Shown here: positions 25,724 to 33,593 of the stretch, one piece after another
Numbering within the stretch: the stretch's first letter is position 1
Layout: every line of letters starts with the position of its first letter
Assembly (NCBI GenBank): GCA_016795425.1
Contig: JAEUHG010000184.1
Location: 62,001-126,000, forward strand
Direction of reading: 5' to 3'
From: Verrucomicrobiales bacterium
Lineage (GTDB): Bacteria; Verrucomicrobiota; Verrucomicrobiia; Limisphaerales; CAIMTB01
Length of the DNA stretch: 64,000 nucleotides
Notes under the pieces: generated by a model
What the model was told of the DNA's origin: nothing
Databases searched by the model: none
Seen by the model: only the letters and a program-made list of their open reading frames with translations
Translations under genes and position numbers: made by a program

Positions 25724-26824
25724 TTAGCACGAACCGTAGAGATCCGGATCGATCTCGGACGGATCCACCGAGCGGTGTTCCAGGACACTGCGATAGGCGG
25801 CCTCGACCAGTGCCATCGTGCGCAGATTGTCCCGTCCACTGATGGCGGGAGTTTCGCCGGATTCCAACGCCACCAGGAGCTGAGCCATCGGCCCGATGAA
25901 CGCATCCGGAAACCAGGATTCGGCCCAGACCGGTTCGTGGAAGGCCGCATCCCCCTTCGCCGCCCACCGAATCCGGCTCGGCGTCGTGTACGGCTCACGG
26001 CACCAGCCAATGTCCCCCATGGCCAGTCCGTTCAGTCCTTCAATGCGCCACAGAATGCGGAGGTCGGCCGGACACCCTTCCTTGGCCGGGCCCGTCCAGG
26101 TGTCATCCAATCCGACGCACCGCAGTCCGGAGTCGTATTCAAGAATATAGGAGGCAATGCCGTCGGTGTGGGGAAAGGCGGTGCGTGGATCCGTGCGCAC
26201 GCTGCAGAAAATGCGGTCGGGATCTCCAAACCAGTAGCGGAAGCAGTCGAGGTGATGGATGGACATGATGCGCAACGTCACCCATCCGAGATCCTTCTGC
26301 CACGGCATCCAATGAGGAATCCCTCGCATGTCGATGGTGGCAATCACCGGTTCGCCGAGGGTCCCATTGGAGAGAAGCGTTTTTCCGGCCCGAACGCTTT
26401 GATCATAGCGCATGTTCTGGTTCACCCCGAGGGCGATCCCCGCCTGTTCGCAGGCGAGCACCGAACGGCGTGCATCGCTGTAATCCACTCCCAGCGGCTT
26501 CTGAGCCAGGATCGCCTTGAGCGTGCCGTGTTCGCAGGCGGCCCGAATCAATGGACCCTGTTCTGCCGGCGGTACCGCAAGATCGAGAATTTCAAGATCC
26601 GGATTGCAGAGGAGATCTGCGGGAGAATCATGAACCCGAGGAATCCCGTGACGGGAGGCCACTTCTTCCGCCCGTTGGCGGGTGCGGGACGCGATGGCCT
26701 CGACTTGGAACCCGGCCTTGCGATAGGCGACGAGGTGGCAATCGTTGACGATGAAGCCGGCGCCGATCACACCGATGCGCCAATTTTTTCGCCGCGGAAG
26801 CTCCGCCTGGATGCCGAGATTCAT
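25724..26824 (-). CDS. Gfo/Idh/MocA-family oxidoreductase
   Basis: A 366-residue NAD(P)-dependent oxidoreductase. The Rossmann motif is IGVIGAGFIV (about residues 16-25). ILAQKPLGVDYSDAR (about 105-119) replaces the common EKP with QKP, and the active-site region has RIMSIHHLDCFRYWFG (about 190-205). The C-terminal alpha/beta domain is intact. Members oxidise or reduce sugars, inositols and amino sugars; the substrate is not apparent. The ATG at 26824 is chosen because the frame upstream to 27094 is Arg-rich and lacks conservation features. It is divergent from the alpha-oxoamine synthase 101 bases away. Confidence 0.88.
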   Translation of the reverse strand: MNLGIQAELPRRKNWRIGVIGAGFIVNDCHLVAYRKAGFQVEAIASRTRQRAEEVASRHGIPRVHDSPADLLCNPDLEILDLAVPPAEQGPLIRAACEHGTLKAILAQKPLGVDYSDARRSVLACEQAGIALGVNQNMRYDQSVRAGKTLLSNGTLGEPVIATIDMRGIPHWMPWQKDLGWVTLRIMSIHHLDCFRYWFGDPDRIFCSVRTDPRTAFPHTDGIASYILEYDSGLRCVGLDDTWTGPAKEGCPADLRILWRIEGLNGLAMGDIGWCREPYTTPSRIRWAAKGDAAFHEPVWAESWFPDAFIGPMAQLLVALESGETPAISGRDNLRTMALVEAAYRSVLEHRSVDPSEIDPDLYGSC

Positions 26825-26925
26825 GCCCTGATCCTTGCCCGTTCGCGTCACCGCGTCCACGCGGGACCGGTTTTCCAGACCACTTTCGGCTTTGGACTTG
26901 GGCCTGCCAGGCTCTGAATAGCGCC

Positions 26926-28035
26926 GTGCACGAACCGCCTGTTCTGCAGCAGATCGACGAAACGCACGTCCTCCATCAGGGACGAAGCCTGGTCTATTTT
27001 GGTGGCAGCGATTATTTGCGGCTTTCGTGGCACCCCCAGGTTCGCGCCGCGATGGCCCGTGGCGTCGAGGCCTTGGGAACGAACAGCGCCGCATCGCGGT
27101 CCACCACGGGCAATCTCCCGGTGTATGGTGAACTCGAATCCCAGCTGCAGCGCTTTTTCGGGACGTCCTCGGCGACGCTGGTGTCCGCAGGGTATATGGC
27201 GCCCTTGGTGGCGGCCCAGGCGCTGGGCCCGGAGCATGACGCCGTCTTGCTGGACGAACGGGTCCATGCGTGCCTGCACGACGCGGCGTCGCTGACAGGT
27301 CTTCCGGTGCGCACGTTTGCCCATCGGGATCCTGCCGGCCTCAAGCGCGAACTGAACCGCGCGAACGGCCAGGGGCGAGTCTTGGTGATGACGGACGGAC
27401 TCTTCAGCAGCACTGGCGACGCCGCCCCCTTAGCCGAGTATCTTCCGATGTTGGCACGGCGAGGCACCTTGCTGGTGGACGATGCCCACGGGGTCGGAGT
27501 GCTCGGACTGCGCGGGCGTGGGACGTTGGAGTGGGCCGGTGTGCCCTACCGCCGGGTGGTGGTGACCGGGACACTGAGCAAGGCGTTCGGGTGCTACGGT
27601 GGTTTGGTGCTGGGATCTCGCGCACTTCGATCTGCGATCTTCCAGCGCAGTCGACTTTTCGTGGGTAACACCCCCCCGCCGCCCCCCTGTGCCGCGGCCG
27701 GACTGGCGGCGCTTGAAGTGTTGCGGTTGGAGGGGAAGGCGCGCCGCGAGAGGATGCAGGGGAATATGGAACGACTTCGAGCCGTGCTCCGCGAAATCGA
27801 TGGCGAGCACCATGACGAGCCGGGGCCCATGTTGGCCATTCGCACCGAGCGTGCCTCGACGAATGAACGGATCCGACGCCTGCTGCTCGAGTCAGGCATC
27901 TACCCAAGCCTGATTCGTTACCCCAACGGCCCGTCGCCATGCTTCTTTCGGTTTGCCGTTTCGAGCGAACATACCCCCTCCCAGATTTCGGCGCTGGCAG
28001 AGGTGCTGCGGATGGGACTGAGGCGAAGGTCATGA
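26926..28035 (+). CDS. Alpha-oxoamine synthase family PLP enzyme (BioF/Kbl-like)
   Basis: A 369-residue fold-type I PLP enzyme with a GTG start. It has YFGGSDYLRLSWHP, the SRSTTGNLPVYGELE block, DERVHACLHDAASLTG (His stacking on PLP), DDAHGVGVLGLRGRG (Asp/His pair) and TGTLSKAFGCYGG with the Schiff-base Lys. These match 8-amino-7-oxononanoate synthase, 2-amino-3-ketobutyrate CoA ligase and serine palmitoyltransferase. The usual HxxLE reads VYGELE, with Tyr for His. No other biotin gene is adjacent, so BioF is not assured. The N-terminus is shorter than in typical BioF. Confidence 0.85.
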   Translation: MHEPPVLQQIDETHVLHQGRSLVYFGGSDYLRLSWHPQVRAAMARGVEALGTNSAASRSTTGNLPVYGELESQLQRFFGTSSATLVSAGYMAPLVAAQALGPEHDAVLLDERVHACLHDAASLTGLPVRTFAHRDPAGLKRELNRANGQGRVLVMTDGLFSSTGDAAPLAEYLPMLARRGTLLVDDAHGVGVLGLRGRGTLEWAGVPYRRVVVTGTLSKAFGCYGGLVLGSRALRSAIFQRSRLFVGNTPPPPPCAAAGLAALEVLRLEGKARRERMQGNMERLRAVLREIDGEHHDEPGPMLAIRTERASTNERIRRLLLESGIYPSLIRYPNGPSPCFFRFAVSSEHTPSQISALAEVLRMGLRRRS

Positions 28036-28268
28036 ACCACCGCGAGACTTGGAACCTGCGGGCTGCTCGGACCGGGCCCGGTTCGCCGTCCCGGGATGCC
28101 ATCATGGGCAAGGAAGTTCTCCAGAATCCGGACACGTATTCGGACCTTCCACCTTATCGACGACGGGATTGCCCTTTCGCAGCGCGACACGGCCTACCTC
28201 AGTTGGAAATGGATCCAGTCAGGTGGCCCTCGTCGCGCTGCGACGAGGTGGGCAGGGTTCAGCGGTCC

Positions 28269-30611
28269 ATGGAGAGGGGCAGACGTTTCCGTGCTTGGTT
28301 CCTGCTGGGTTGGCGCAGTGCCTGCCTTTGGCTCGGTTGCCTGCTGGTGGGTTGGGGATGCTCGAAGGCGCCGGACTTGCCCGCGGCCAGGTATCCTGAT
28401 GGAGAGTCCGTACCCGTCGTTTCGGCGCCACACCAAGAGATCCCCAAGCCCACAGCGAACTGGGTCTCATCATCGACCTTGAGCGTGGTGGAATCGGGAC
28501 TGTCTCCCGCGACGCTGTGGCGGAGCGATTCGAACCGCATCTCCTTCTTTTCCGGTATGATGTCGGCCGGACTCGGCGGGCCCACCTTTCTCGCCTATTC
28601 ATCACCCACCGGTATCGCGGTGATCCGGCCAGGCGATGGCTTTGCCGGAACCGAGATGCGGGAGAACTGGTTGCTGGCGGGGTTTCCTGGCGCGCCGGGG
28701 TGGGTGGACTGGGACAGTCCGTGGGGATTGTTTCTGCAGCGCCGTCCCCAGCGGGTTCGGTTCGATACGAATGGCCTGACCTGCGAGTTCTCGGGCGGCG
28801 CGGGGTTCATCTCCGCGATGCCGCTATACGGCTATTTCAAGCCGCCCCAGAAGGGCCGGGAGTTCCTGTCACGACACGGGCTGGAGGAAAAGAAGCTGCT
28901 GACGTGGGAATGGTCCATCGTGGTCGCCCGCGATCCTTTGACTCGATTGCGGTATTGGTCGGGCGCTACTCGTCGGTTTCCCGTCGATGGCGAGGAATCC
29001 TACAGCATCGACCGAAATCGCGACGAGGTGACTCTTCGGACTCGATTCCGGTGGATGGAGGTTCCGGATGACTGGGGCACTCGCCCCATCCGCATCGCAC
29101 CCGTGAGTCCCGTCCTCGGGTTGGTGCGAAGCAAGGGACAGTCGTTTCCGGCCACTTTCTCACGTCCTCCCTTTGATTACGAAGTGCCCACCCCTTTCGG
29201 ACCTTTCTACGGCATCGCGGACGTCGATGCCTACGAGGTGTCCTTTCCCGTGCTTCGTTATTTGAATGAAACCGAGGCGCCGGTGGTCGCCAACGAAAGC
29301 GCACCTCCGCTGCAGCGTTTGAGATCGGTGGTACGGGAGACTTTTGCCAAGTCGGAGGACCCGTTGCGCGACGGGGCCTCCACGGCCGATCCGATGCGAT
29401 CGATTACCGCGGCGTTCTGGTATGCTCAAGCGCTGCCTTATCTCGACGACTCGACCCGGGCGACGATGGTCTCGCGATTGCGCCGGTTCTTTCGTGACGA
29501 AGTGCTGGTGCCCGGGCGTCTCGTCGAGCGCGGATCCGCGGCGCCGGCGGGGGAACGAAGACTTTTTCTGCCTGTTCCGGGGCGTGACGACCGGGCGGCC
29601 GTCGCGGATGTCGGTCCGGAATCCAGTCTGCTGCAGGCCCTGTGGGCCTACGTCCACCGTGGTGACGACATCGGGTTGGTACGGGAAAGGTGGCCGTTGA
29701 TCCGGCGATTATGGGATGTGGGAATGCCGACACGCTGGGCTGCGTTTGGACGCGAAGGCGGTGCGGAACTGGGCGACCGGGCTTCACCCGTCGCGGCCTA
29801 TGCGCGCCTGGCGTTCGTCGCGGGTGATCGTGAGGCGTACCACCGCGCTTGTGGCGTTTTTGCCAGGGAATTGGTGCATTTGTATGCCAGTCAGCGTGGG
29901 GTTCGATGGTTTCGGGAACAGCAACCCTGGCATTCGATGGAGCCCATCGACGCGGAAACGTATCTGATCGATCTGTCCGGGGGGCTCACGGGTTGGCGCC
30001 TGGATGGTCCCGCGTATCCACGGGCCGCCGCGAACCACCCGCATTCCCTGCGGTGGACGCGCTTTCAGGACGTCGATGTGGCGCGCTTCTTCCGCGATCA
30101 CCTGGCGTGGGACCTGCGACAGGAATGGGATGGGCTCCGAAAACGGTACGACTCCTCGCGAGTGGGGTTCGAGGATCCCAACGAAACGCCTTCACTGGTT
30201 CGGTGGACGTCATGGCTGGCCCCATCAGCGATGACCAATCTCGCCAGTATCGCCTCGGTGGATGCGTTGGCGGGTCCACCTTCGGGAGTGGTTGCGGGCT
30301 GCCTGGCGATGCTGAGATCGGCCGCGGCGCCGAAGTGGGAGCGTCTTTTTCCCGGGGCACCGCCTTCGGAACCTGTGCCGGCGGGGACCACCCGACAGGT
30401 GTTTGGTGATCCGGCGCTGGTGCAGCAGGTTCGAGGGGCGGACAACGAATCCGGTTGGCCCAGCCTGGAATGGCCGGCGTGGCGGACGCCGACGGGCAGA
30501 CCGTGGTCCTTCGGGGAAGTGCGGGCCGGGGCGGCGGCGGGAGCGATCCAGGCGGAGCCGCCACGGTGGAATGGATTGGCACGGCAGACCGTCTGGCGTG
30601 CGGCCCCTTAG
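28269..30611 (+). CDS. Large exported protein of unknown function, possible lipoprotein
   Basis: About 780 residues. A basic N-terminus and hydrophobic stretch end in LLVGWGCSKAP, suggesting a lipoprotein signal, though Trp at -2 is unusual. The first half (about 60-330) looks beta-rich with many aromatic residues. The second half (about 350-640) is helical, with WYAQALPYLDD, LLQALWAYVHRGDD, PVAAYARLAFVAGD and a GWRLDGPAYPRAAANHPHSLRWTRF segment, reminiscent of alpha/alpha-barrel proteins. I cannot assign a family. The frame stays open to 27939, and an ATG at 28032 overlaps the previous stop, but those 79 residues look non-coding; 28269 is preferred. Confidence 0.65.
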   Translation: MERGRRFRAWFLLGWRSACLWLGCLLVGWGCSKAPDLPAARYPDGESVPVVSAPHQEIPKPTANWVSSSTLSVVESGLSPATLWRSDSNRISFFSGMMSAGLGGPTFLAYSSPTGIAVIRPGDGFAGTEMRENWLLAGFPGAPGWVDWDSPWGLFLQRRPQRVRFDTNGLTCEFSGGAGFISAMPLYGYFKPPQKGREFLSRHGLEEKKLLTWEWSIVVARDPLTRLRYWSGATRRFPVDGEESYSIDRNRDEVTLRTRFRWMEVPDDWGTRPIRIAPVSPVLGLVRSKGQSFPATFSRPPFDYEVPTPFGPFYGIADVDAYEVSFPVLRYLNETEAPVVANESAPPLQRLRSVVRETFAKSEDPLRDGASTADPMRSITAAFWYAQALPYLDDSTRATMVSRLRRFFRDEVLVPGRLVERGSAAPAGERRLFLPVPGRDDRAAVADVGPESSLLQALWAYVHRGDDIGLVRERWPLIRRLWDVGMPTRWAAFGREGGAELGDRASPVAAYARLAFVAGDREAYHRACGVFARELVHLYASQRGVRWFREQQPWHSMEPIDAETYLIDLSGGLTGWRLDGPAYPRAAANHPHSLRWTRFQDVDVARFFRDHLAWDLRQEWDGLRKRYDSSRVGFEDPNETPSLVRWTSWLAPSAMTNLASIASVDALAGPPSGVVAGCLAMLRSAAAPKWERLFPGAPPSEPVPAGTTRQVFGDPALVQQVRGADNESGWPSLEWPAWRTPTGRPWSFGEVRAGAAAGAIQAEPPRWNGLARQTVWRAAP

Positions 30612-30691
30612 TCCGAGGGGATACCCATTTCCGGATGGATCACAATCGCGTTTGGCGACCGTCCCAATGGCTATTAGACTGCGCGGCACCG

Positions 30692-31978
30692 ATGAAACTC
30701 GAGACGCTTTGTCTTCACGGCGGAAGCCAGCCTGATCCCACGACCCTGGCGCGTGCCGTTCCCATCTATCGCACGTCGTCCTTCGTATTTCGCGACACCG
30801 AGCATGCGGCGAATCTTTTTGCCCTCAAGGAACTCGGCAACATCTACACGCGGTTGATGAATCCCACGACGGATGTTCTCGAGAAGCGCGTCGCGCTTTT
30901 GGAGGGGGCCCCCGAGATGGGTGGCTTGGGCGTGGCGTCGGGGACCAGTGGCGTCTTCTACTCCGTCATTAACCTGGCCCAGGCTGGCGACAACATCGTG
31001 TCCGCCCGCAATCTCTACGGGGGTACCTATACGCAGTTCAACGACATCCTCCCGACACTCGGCATTCAGGTGCGATTCGTGGATTCGAGGGATCCGCAGC
31101 AGTTCGCCAACGCCATCGACCCCCGTACCCGCGCCCTATTCTGCGAGTCCGTGTCCAATCCCGCTCTGGAAGTCACCGACCTCGAGGCTGTCGGGAAGGT
31201 GGCCCGCCAGAACGGCGTGCCCCTGATTGTTGATTCCACCTTTTCGACGCCCTACCTCACGCGGCCCCTGGATTACGGCGCGGACATTGTCGTGCATTCT
31301 TTGACCAAGTGGTTTGGTGGGCATGGGACCGGTATTGGCGGTGTGGTCGTGGACTCCGGAAGATTCCCGTGGGCGGCAGGGAGGCACCCGCTTTATACGA
31401 CGCCTGACGCGTCGTATCACGGGCTTCGTTGGGGAATGGACCTTCCCGATCCGCTGCTCCCGCTGGCCTTTATTCTGCGCATGCGAACCGTTCCTCTGCG
31501 GAATCTCGGGGCCTGCATTTCTCCGGACAACGCGTGGATGTTCCTGCAAGGCATCGAGACGCTGCCCCTGCGCATGGAGCGGCATTGCCAGAACGCGCTG
31601 GCGGTGGCCCGACATTTGAAGAATCACCCCGGGGTGACGTGGGTGCGCTATCCCGGCCTGCCGGGTGACAGTGAGTTCGGCCGTAACGAGAAGTATCTTC
31701 GAGGCAAGGGCGGTTCGATGGTGGTATTCGGCATCAAAGGGGGAATGGCGTCCGGCCGGAAGTTTATCGACCACCTTCGACTGTTCTCCCACTTGGCCAA
31801 CGTCGGCGACGCGAAGTCACTCGCCATTCATTCCGCCTCCACCACGCATTCCCAACTGACCGAAGACCAGCAGCGAGCGGGCGGCATCTCGCCCGATCTG
31901 GTGCGGCTCAGCATCGGAATTGAGCACATCGAGGATATCCTCGCCGATCTCGACCAGGCCCTCAAAGCCGCCACATGA
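30692..31978 (+). CDS. metY: O-acetylhomoserine aminocarboxypropyltransferase / sulfhydrylase (MetY-like)
   Basis: A 428-residue Cys/Met-metabolism PLP enzyme. It starts KLETLCLHGGSQPDPTT, has YTRLMNPTTDVLEKRVALLEG, GTSGVFYSVINLAQAGDNIVSARNLYGGTY, STFSTPYLTRPLDYGADIVVHSLTKWFGGHG with the PLP Lys, and the late GDAKSLAIHSASTTHSQL block. Length and motifs fit O-acetylhomoserine sulfhydrylase rather than the shorter cystathionine enzymes. It makes homocysteine from O-acetylhomoserine and sulfide. metX overlaps it by ATGA, so the two steps are coupled. The start is set at the ATG before the conserved N-terminus. No SAM riboswitch was recognised upstream. Confidence 0.93.
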   Translation: MKLETLCLHGGSQPDPTTLARAVPIYRTSSFVFRDTEHAANLFALKELGNIYTRLMNPTTDVLEKRVALLEGAPEMGGLGVASGTSGVFYSVINLAQAGDNIVSARNLYGGTYTQFNDILPTLGIQVRFVDSRDPQQFANAIDPRTRALFCESVSNPALEVTDLEAVGKVARQNGVPLIVDSTFSTPYLTRPLDYGADIVVHSLTKWFGGHGTGIGGVVVDSGRFPWAAGRHPLYTTPDASYHGLRWGMDLPDPLLPLAFILRMRTVPLRNLGACISPDNAWMFLQGIETLPLRMERHCQNALAVARHLKNHPGVTWVRYPGLPGDSEFGRNEKYLRGKGGSMVVFGIKGGMASGRKFIDHLRLFSHLANVGDAKSLAIHSASTTHSQLTEDQQRAGGISPDLVRLSIGIEHIEDILADLDQALKAAT

Positions 31979-33117
31979 ACCGGGTTGAAACGCAGTTCTT
32001 CGAGCTCGCCACCGAAGATCGCCCCTTCTTTCTGCAAAGCGGCGAGTCCCTGGCTTGCGCCCGTTTGGCATACGAAACCTATGGCCGCCTTAACGCGGCC
32101 CGGGACAACGCCATCCTGATCTTTCACGCCCTCAGCGGTTCGCAGCACGCTGCGGGGTTAAATACGGAGGTGCCGGGAACGGCCGGGCGGTGGACCGACG
32201 AGGTGCATGTGGGGTGGTGGGATGATTTCATCGGTCCGGGCAAGGGCTTGGACACCGACCGGTTCTTCGTCATCTGTGTCAATTACCTGGGCGGCTGCTA
32301 CGGTTCGACAGGCCCGTCCTCCCTGGATCCGCGCACGGGCCGCCCGTTCGGTCCGCGATTCCCCCAATTGACGATGTCGGACATCGTGGATTCGGAGCTG
32401 GCGTTGCTGGACCACCTGGGCATTGAAGTCTTGCATGCGGTGGTGGGTGCTTCCATCGGCGGGTTGCTGGCGCTGAGTCTCGTCACGCGCTATCCCGAGC
32501 GAGTGCGCACCGTGATTCCTTTTGCCACCGCCGTGCGCGTGACGCCCTTGCAGCGGTTGCACAACTTCGAACAAATCTGCGCCATCGAAGCCGATCCGGA
32601 TTTTCGGGGAGGCGACTATTCGGCCGACCGGCCTCCCAACCGCGGTCTCGCGTTGGCGCGGATGATCGGGCACAAGACGTTCGTGTCGCTGGGCGCCATG
32701 GAGGAGCGCGCCCGTACGGAGATTGTGCGTCGCGACGGAACCCTGGCTTGGTATCAACTGCGGAGTTCCCTGGAGAGCTACATGCTCCATCAGGGACAGA
32801 AGTTTGTCCGACGTTTCGATGCCAACACGTATCTCAGAATTCTGGATGCGTGGAATCGGTTCGACCTGGTGCGGGAGGCGGTGGCCACCGATCTCGTGGC
32901 GCTGTTCCAACGGTGCCGTCGGCACAACTATCTCGTTTTCACCATCGATTCCGACGCTTGCTACTACCCGGAGGAGCAGGCCTTTTTGATGGAAGTGCTG
33001 AAGAAGGCCGGGGTCAATGCGACTCGAATCACCGTGCACAGCGATAAAGGGCACGACTCTTTCCTCCTCGAGGCCCATCTTTACTGCCCTTTTCTGCGAG
33101 CCGTTTTGCAGGGTTGA
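31975..33117 (+). CDS. metX: Homoserine O-acetyltransferase MetX
   Basis: A 380-residue alpha/beta-hydrolase acyltransferase. Diagnostic blocks: LAYETYGRLNAARDNAILIFHALSGSQH, the GPGKGLDTDRFFVICVNYLGGCYGSTGP stretch, nucleophile elbow VGASIGG (usually GGSMGG), ADRPPNRGLALARMIGH, SYMLHQGQKFVRRFDANTYL, a late Asp in TIDSDACYYP and KGHDSFLLE with the catalytic His. It acetylates (or succinylates, depending on subgroup) homoserine for MetY. The Ala and Ile in the elbow are conservative variations. Confidence 0.95.
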   Translation: MNRVETQFFELATEDRPFFLQSGESLACARLAYETYGRLNAARDNAILIFHALSGSQHAAGLNTEVPGTAGRWTDEVHVGWWDDFIGPGKGLDTDRFFVICVNYLGGCYGSTGPSSLDPRTGRPFGPRFPQLTMSDIVDSELALLDHLGIEVLHAVVGASIGGLLALSLVTRYPERVRTVIPFATAVRVTPLQRLHNFEQICAIEADPDFRGGDYSADRPPNRGLALARMIGHKTFVSLGAMEERARTEIVRRDGTLAWYQLRSSLESYMLHQGQKFVRRFDANTYLRILDAWNRFDLVREAVATDLVALFQRCRRHNYLVFTIDSDACYYPEEQAFLMEVLKKAGVNATRITVHSDKGHDSFLLEAHLYCPFLRAVLQG

Positions 33118-33202
33118 AATCCCTCTCCGGGCCCCCGGTCACAGGCTCCCAGCTCAGGATTTCCATCGACATCCACGGAGTCCGGACGTAGAGCAAGGCC
33201 CA

Positions 33203-33553
33203 ATGAAGCCCATGCTTTTGCGGGTGATTTTGGGGCTGGCACTCGCCGTGTCCGGTGTCCGGGGCGCGCAGGCCCAGCAAAGTTCCGGGCAGGCAACGAG
33301 TTCCGCCACGAGTCCGGCCGCAACCACGACCAGCAATGCACCCGATCCCGTCGAAGTGGCGGCGGACGCACTGGTGGTTCGACCTGTCGGCATCGCCGCC
33401 ACCGCCATCGGGGCTGCCGTTTATCTGGTGGCGCTCCCATTCGCTGCAATCAGTGGAGACGCCAAGCGGACGGGGCGGGCGTTGGTGGGCACGCCGGCGA
33501 AATTCACTTTCAAGCGCCGTCTAGGGGACTTCGGCGGTTCGGCGCCGCTCTGA
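33203..33553 (+). CDS. Small exported or membrane protein
   Basis: A 116-residue protein with a signal peptide (LLRVILGLALAVSGVRGAQA, cleavage about residue 24), a Ser/Thr/Ala-rich spacer, and one hydrophobic helix (about 62-84: VGIAATAIGAAVYLVALPFAAIS). A conserved-looking tail follows, GDAKRTGRALVGTPAKFTFKRRLGDF. The pattern RPVG...VALPF..ISGD...AL...PA.FTF.R.LG matches a widespread family of small proteins often loosely labelled as multidrug-transporter-like, with no known function. It is the last plus-strand gene before the convergent kinase. Confidence 0.75.
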   Translation: MKPMLLRVILGLALAVSGVRGAQAQQSSGQATSSATSPAATTTSNAPDPVEVAADALVVRPVGIAATAIGAAVYLVALPFAAISGDAKRTGRALVGTPAKFTFKRRLGDFGGSAPL

Positions 33554-33593
33554 GGAGTCCGGGTCGGGGCCGAGCCCAAGGCGAAACGCCGGA

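Noticed and set aside
25253..26917. 554-codon plus-strand open frame opposite the Gfo/Idh gene and inside the toroid-protein gene
   Set aside because: Overlaps two well-supported genes; its Arg/Gly/His/Pro-rich sequence shows no family features and is an effect of high GC.
28032..28268. N-terminal extension of the large exported protein, overlapping the alpha-oxoamine synthase stop
   Set aside because: The added residues would bury the signal peptide and have no fold-like pattern; the ATG at 28269 sits just before the signal.
30612..30691. Possible SAM riboswitch before metY
   Set aside because: Compared with the SAM-I and SAM-II core sequences I know, no matching core or pseudoknot arrangement was recognised.
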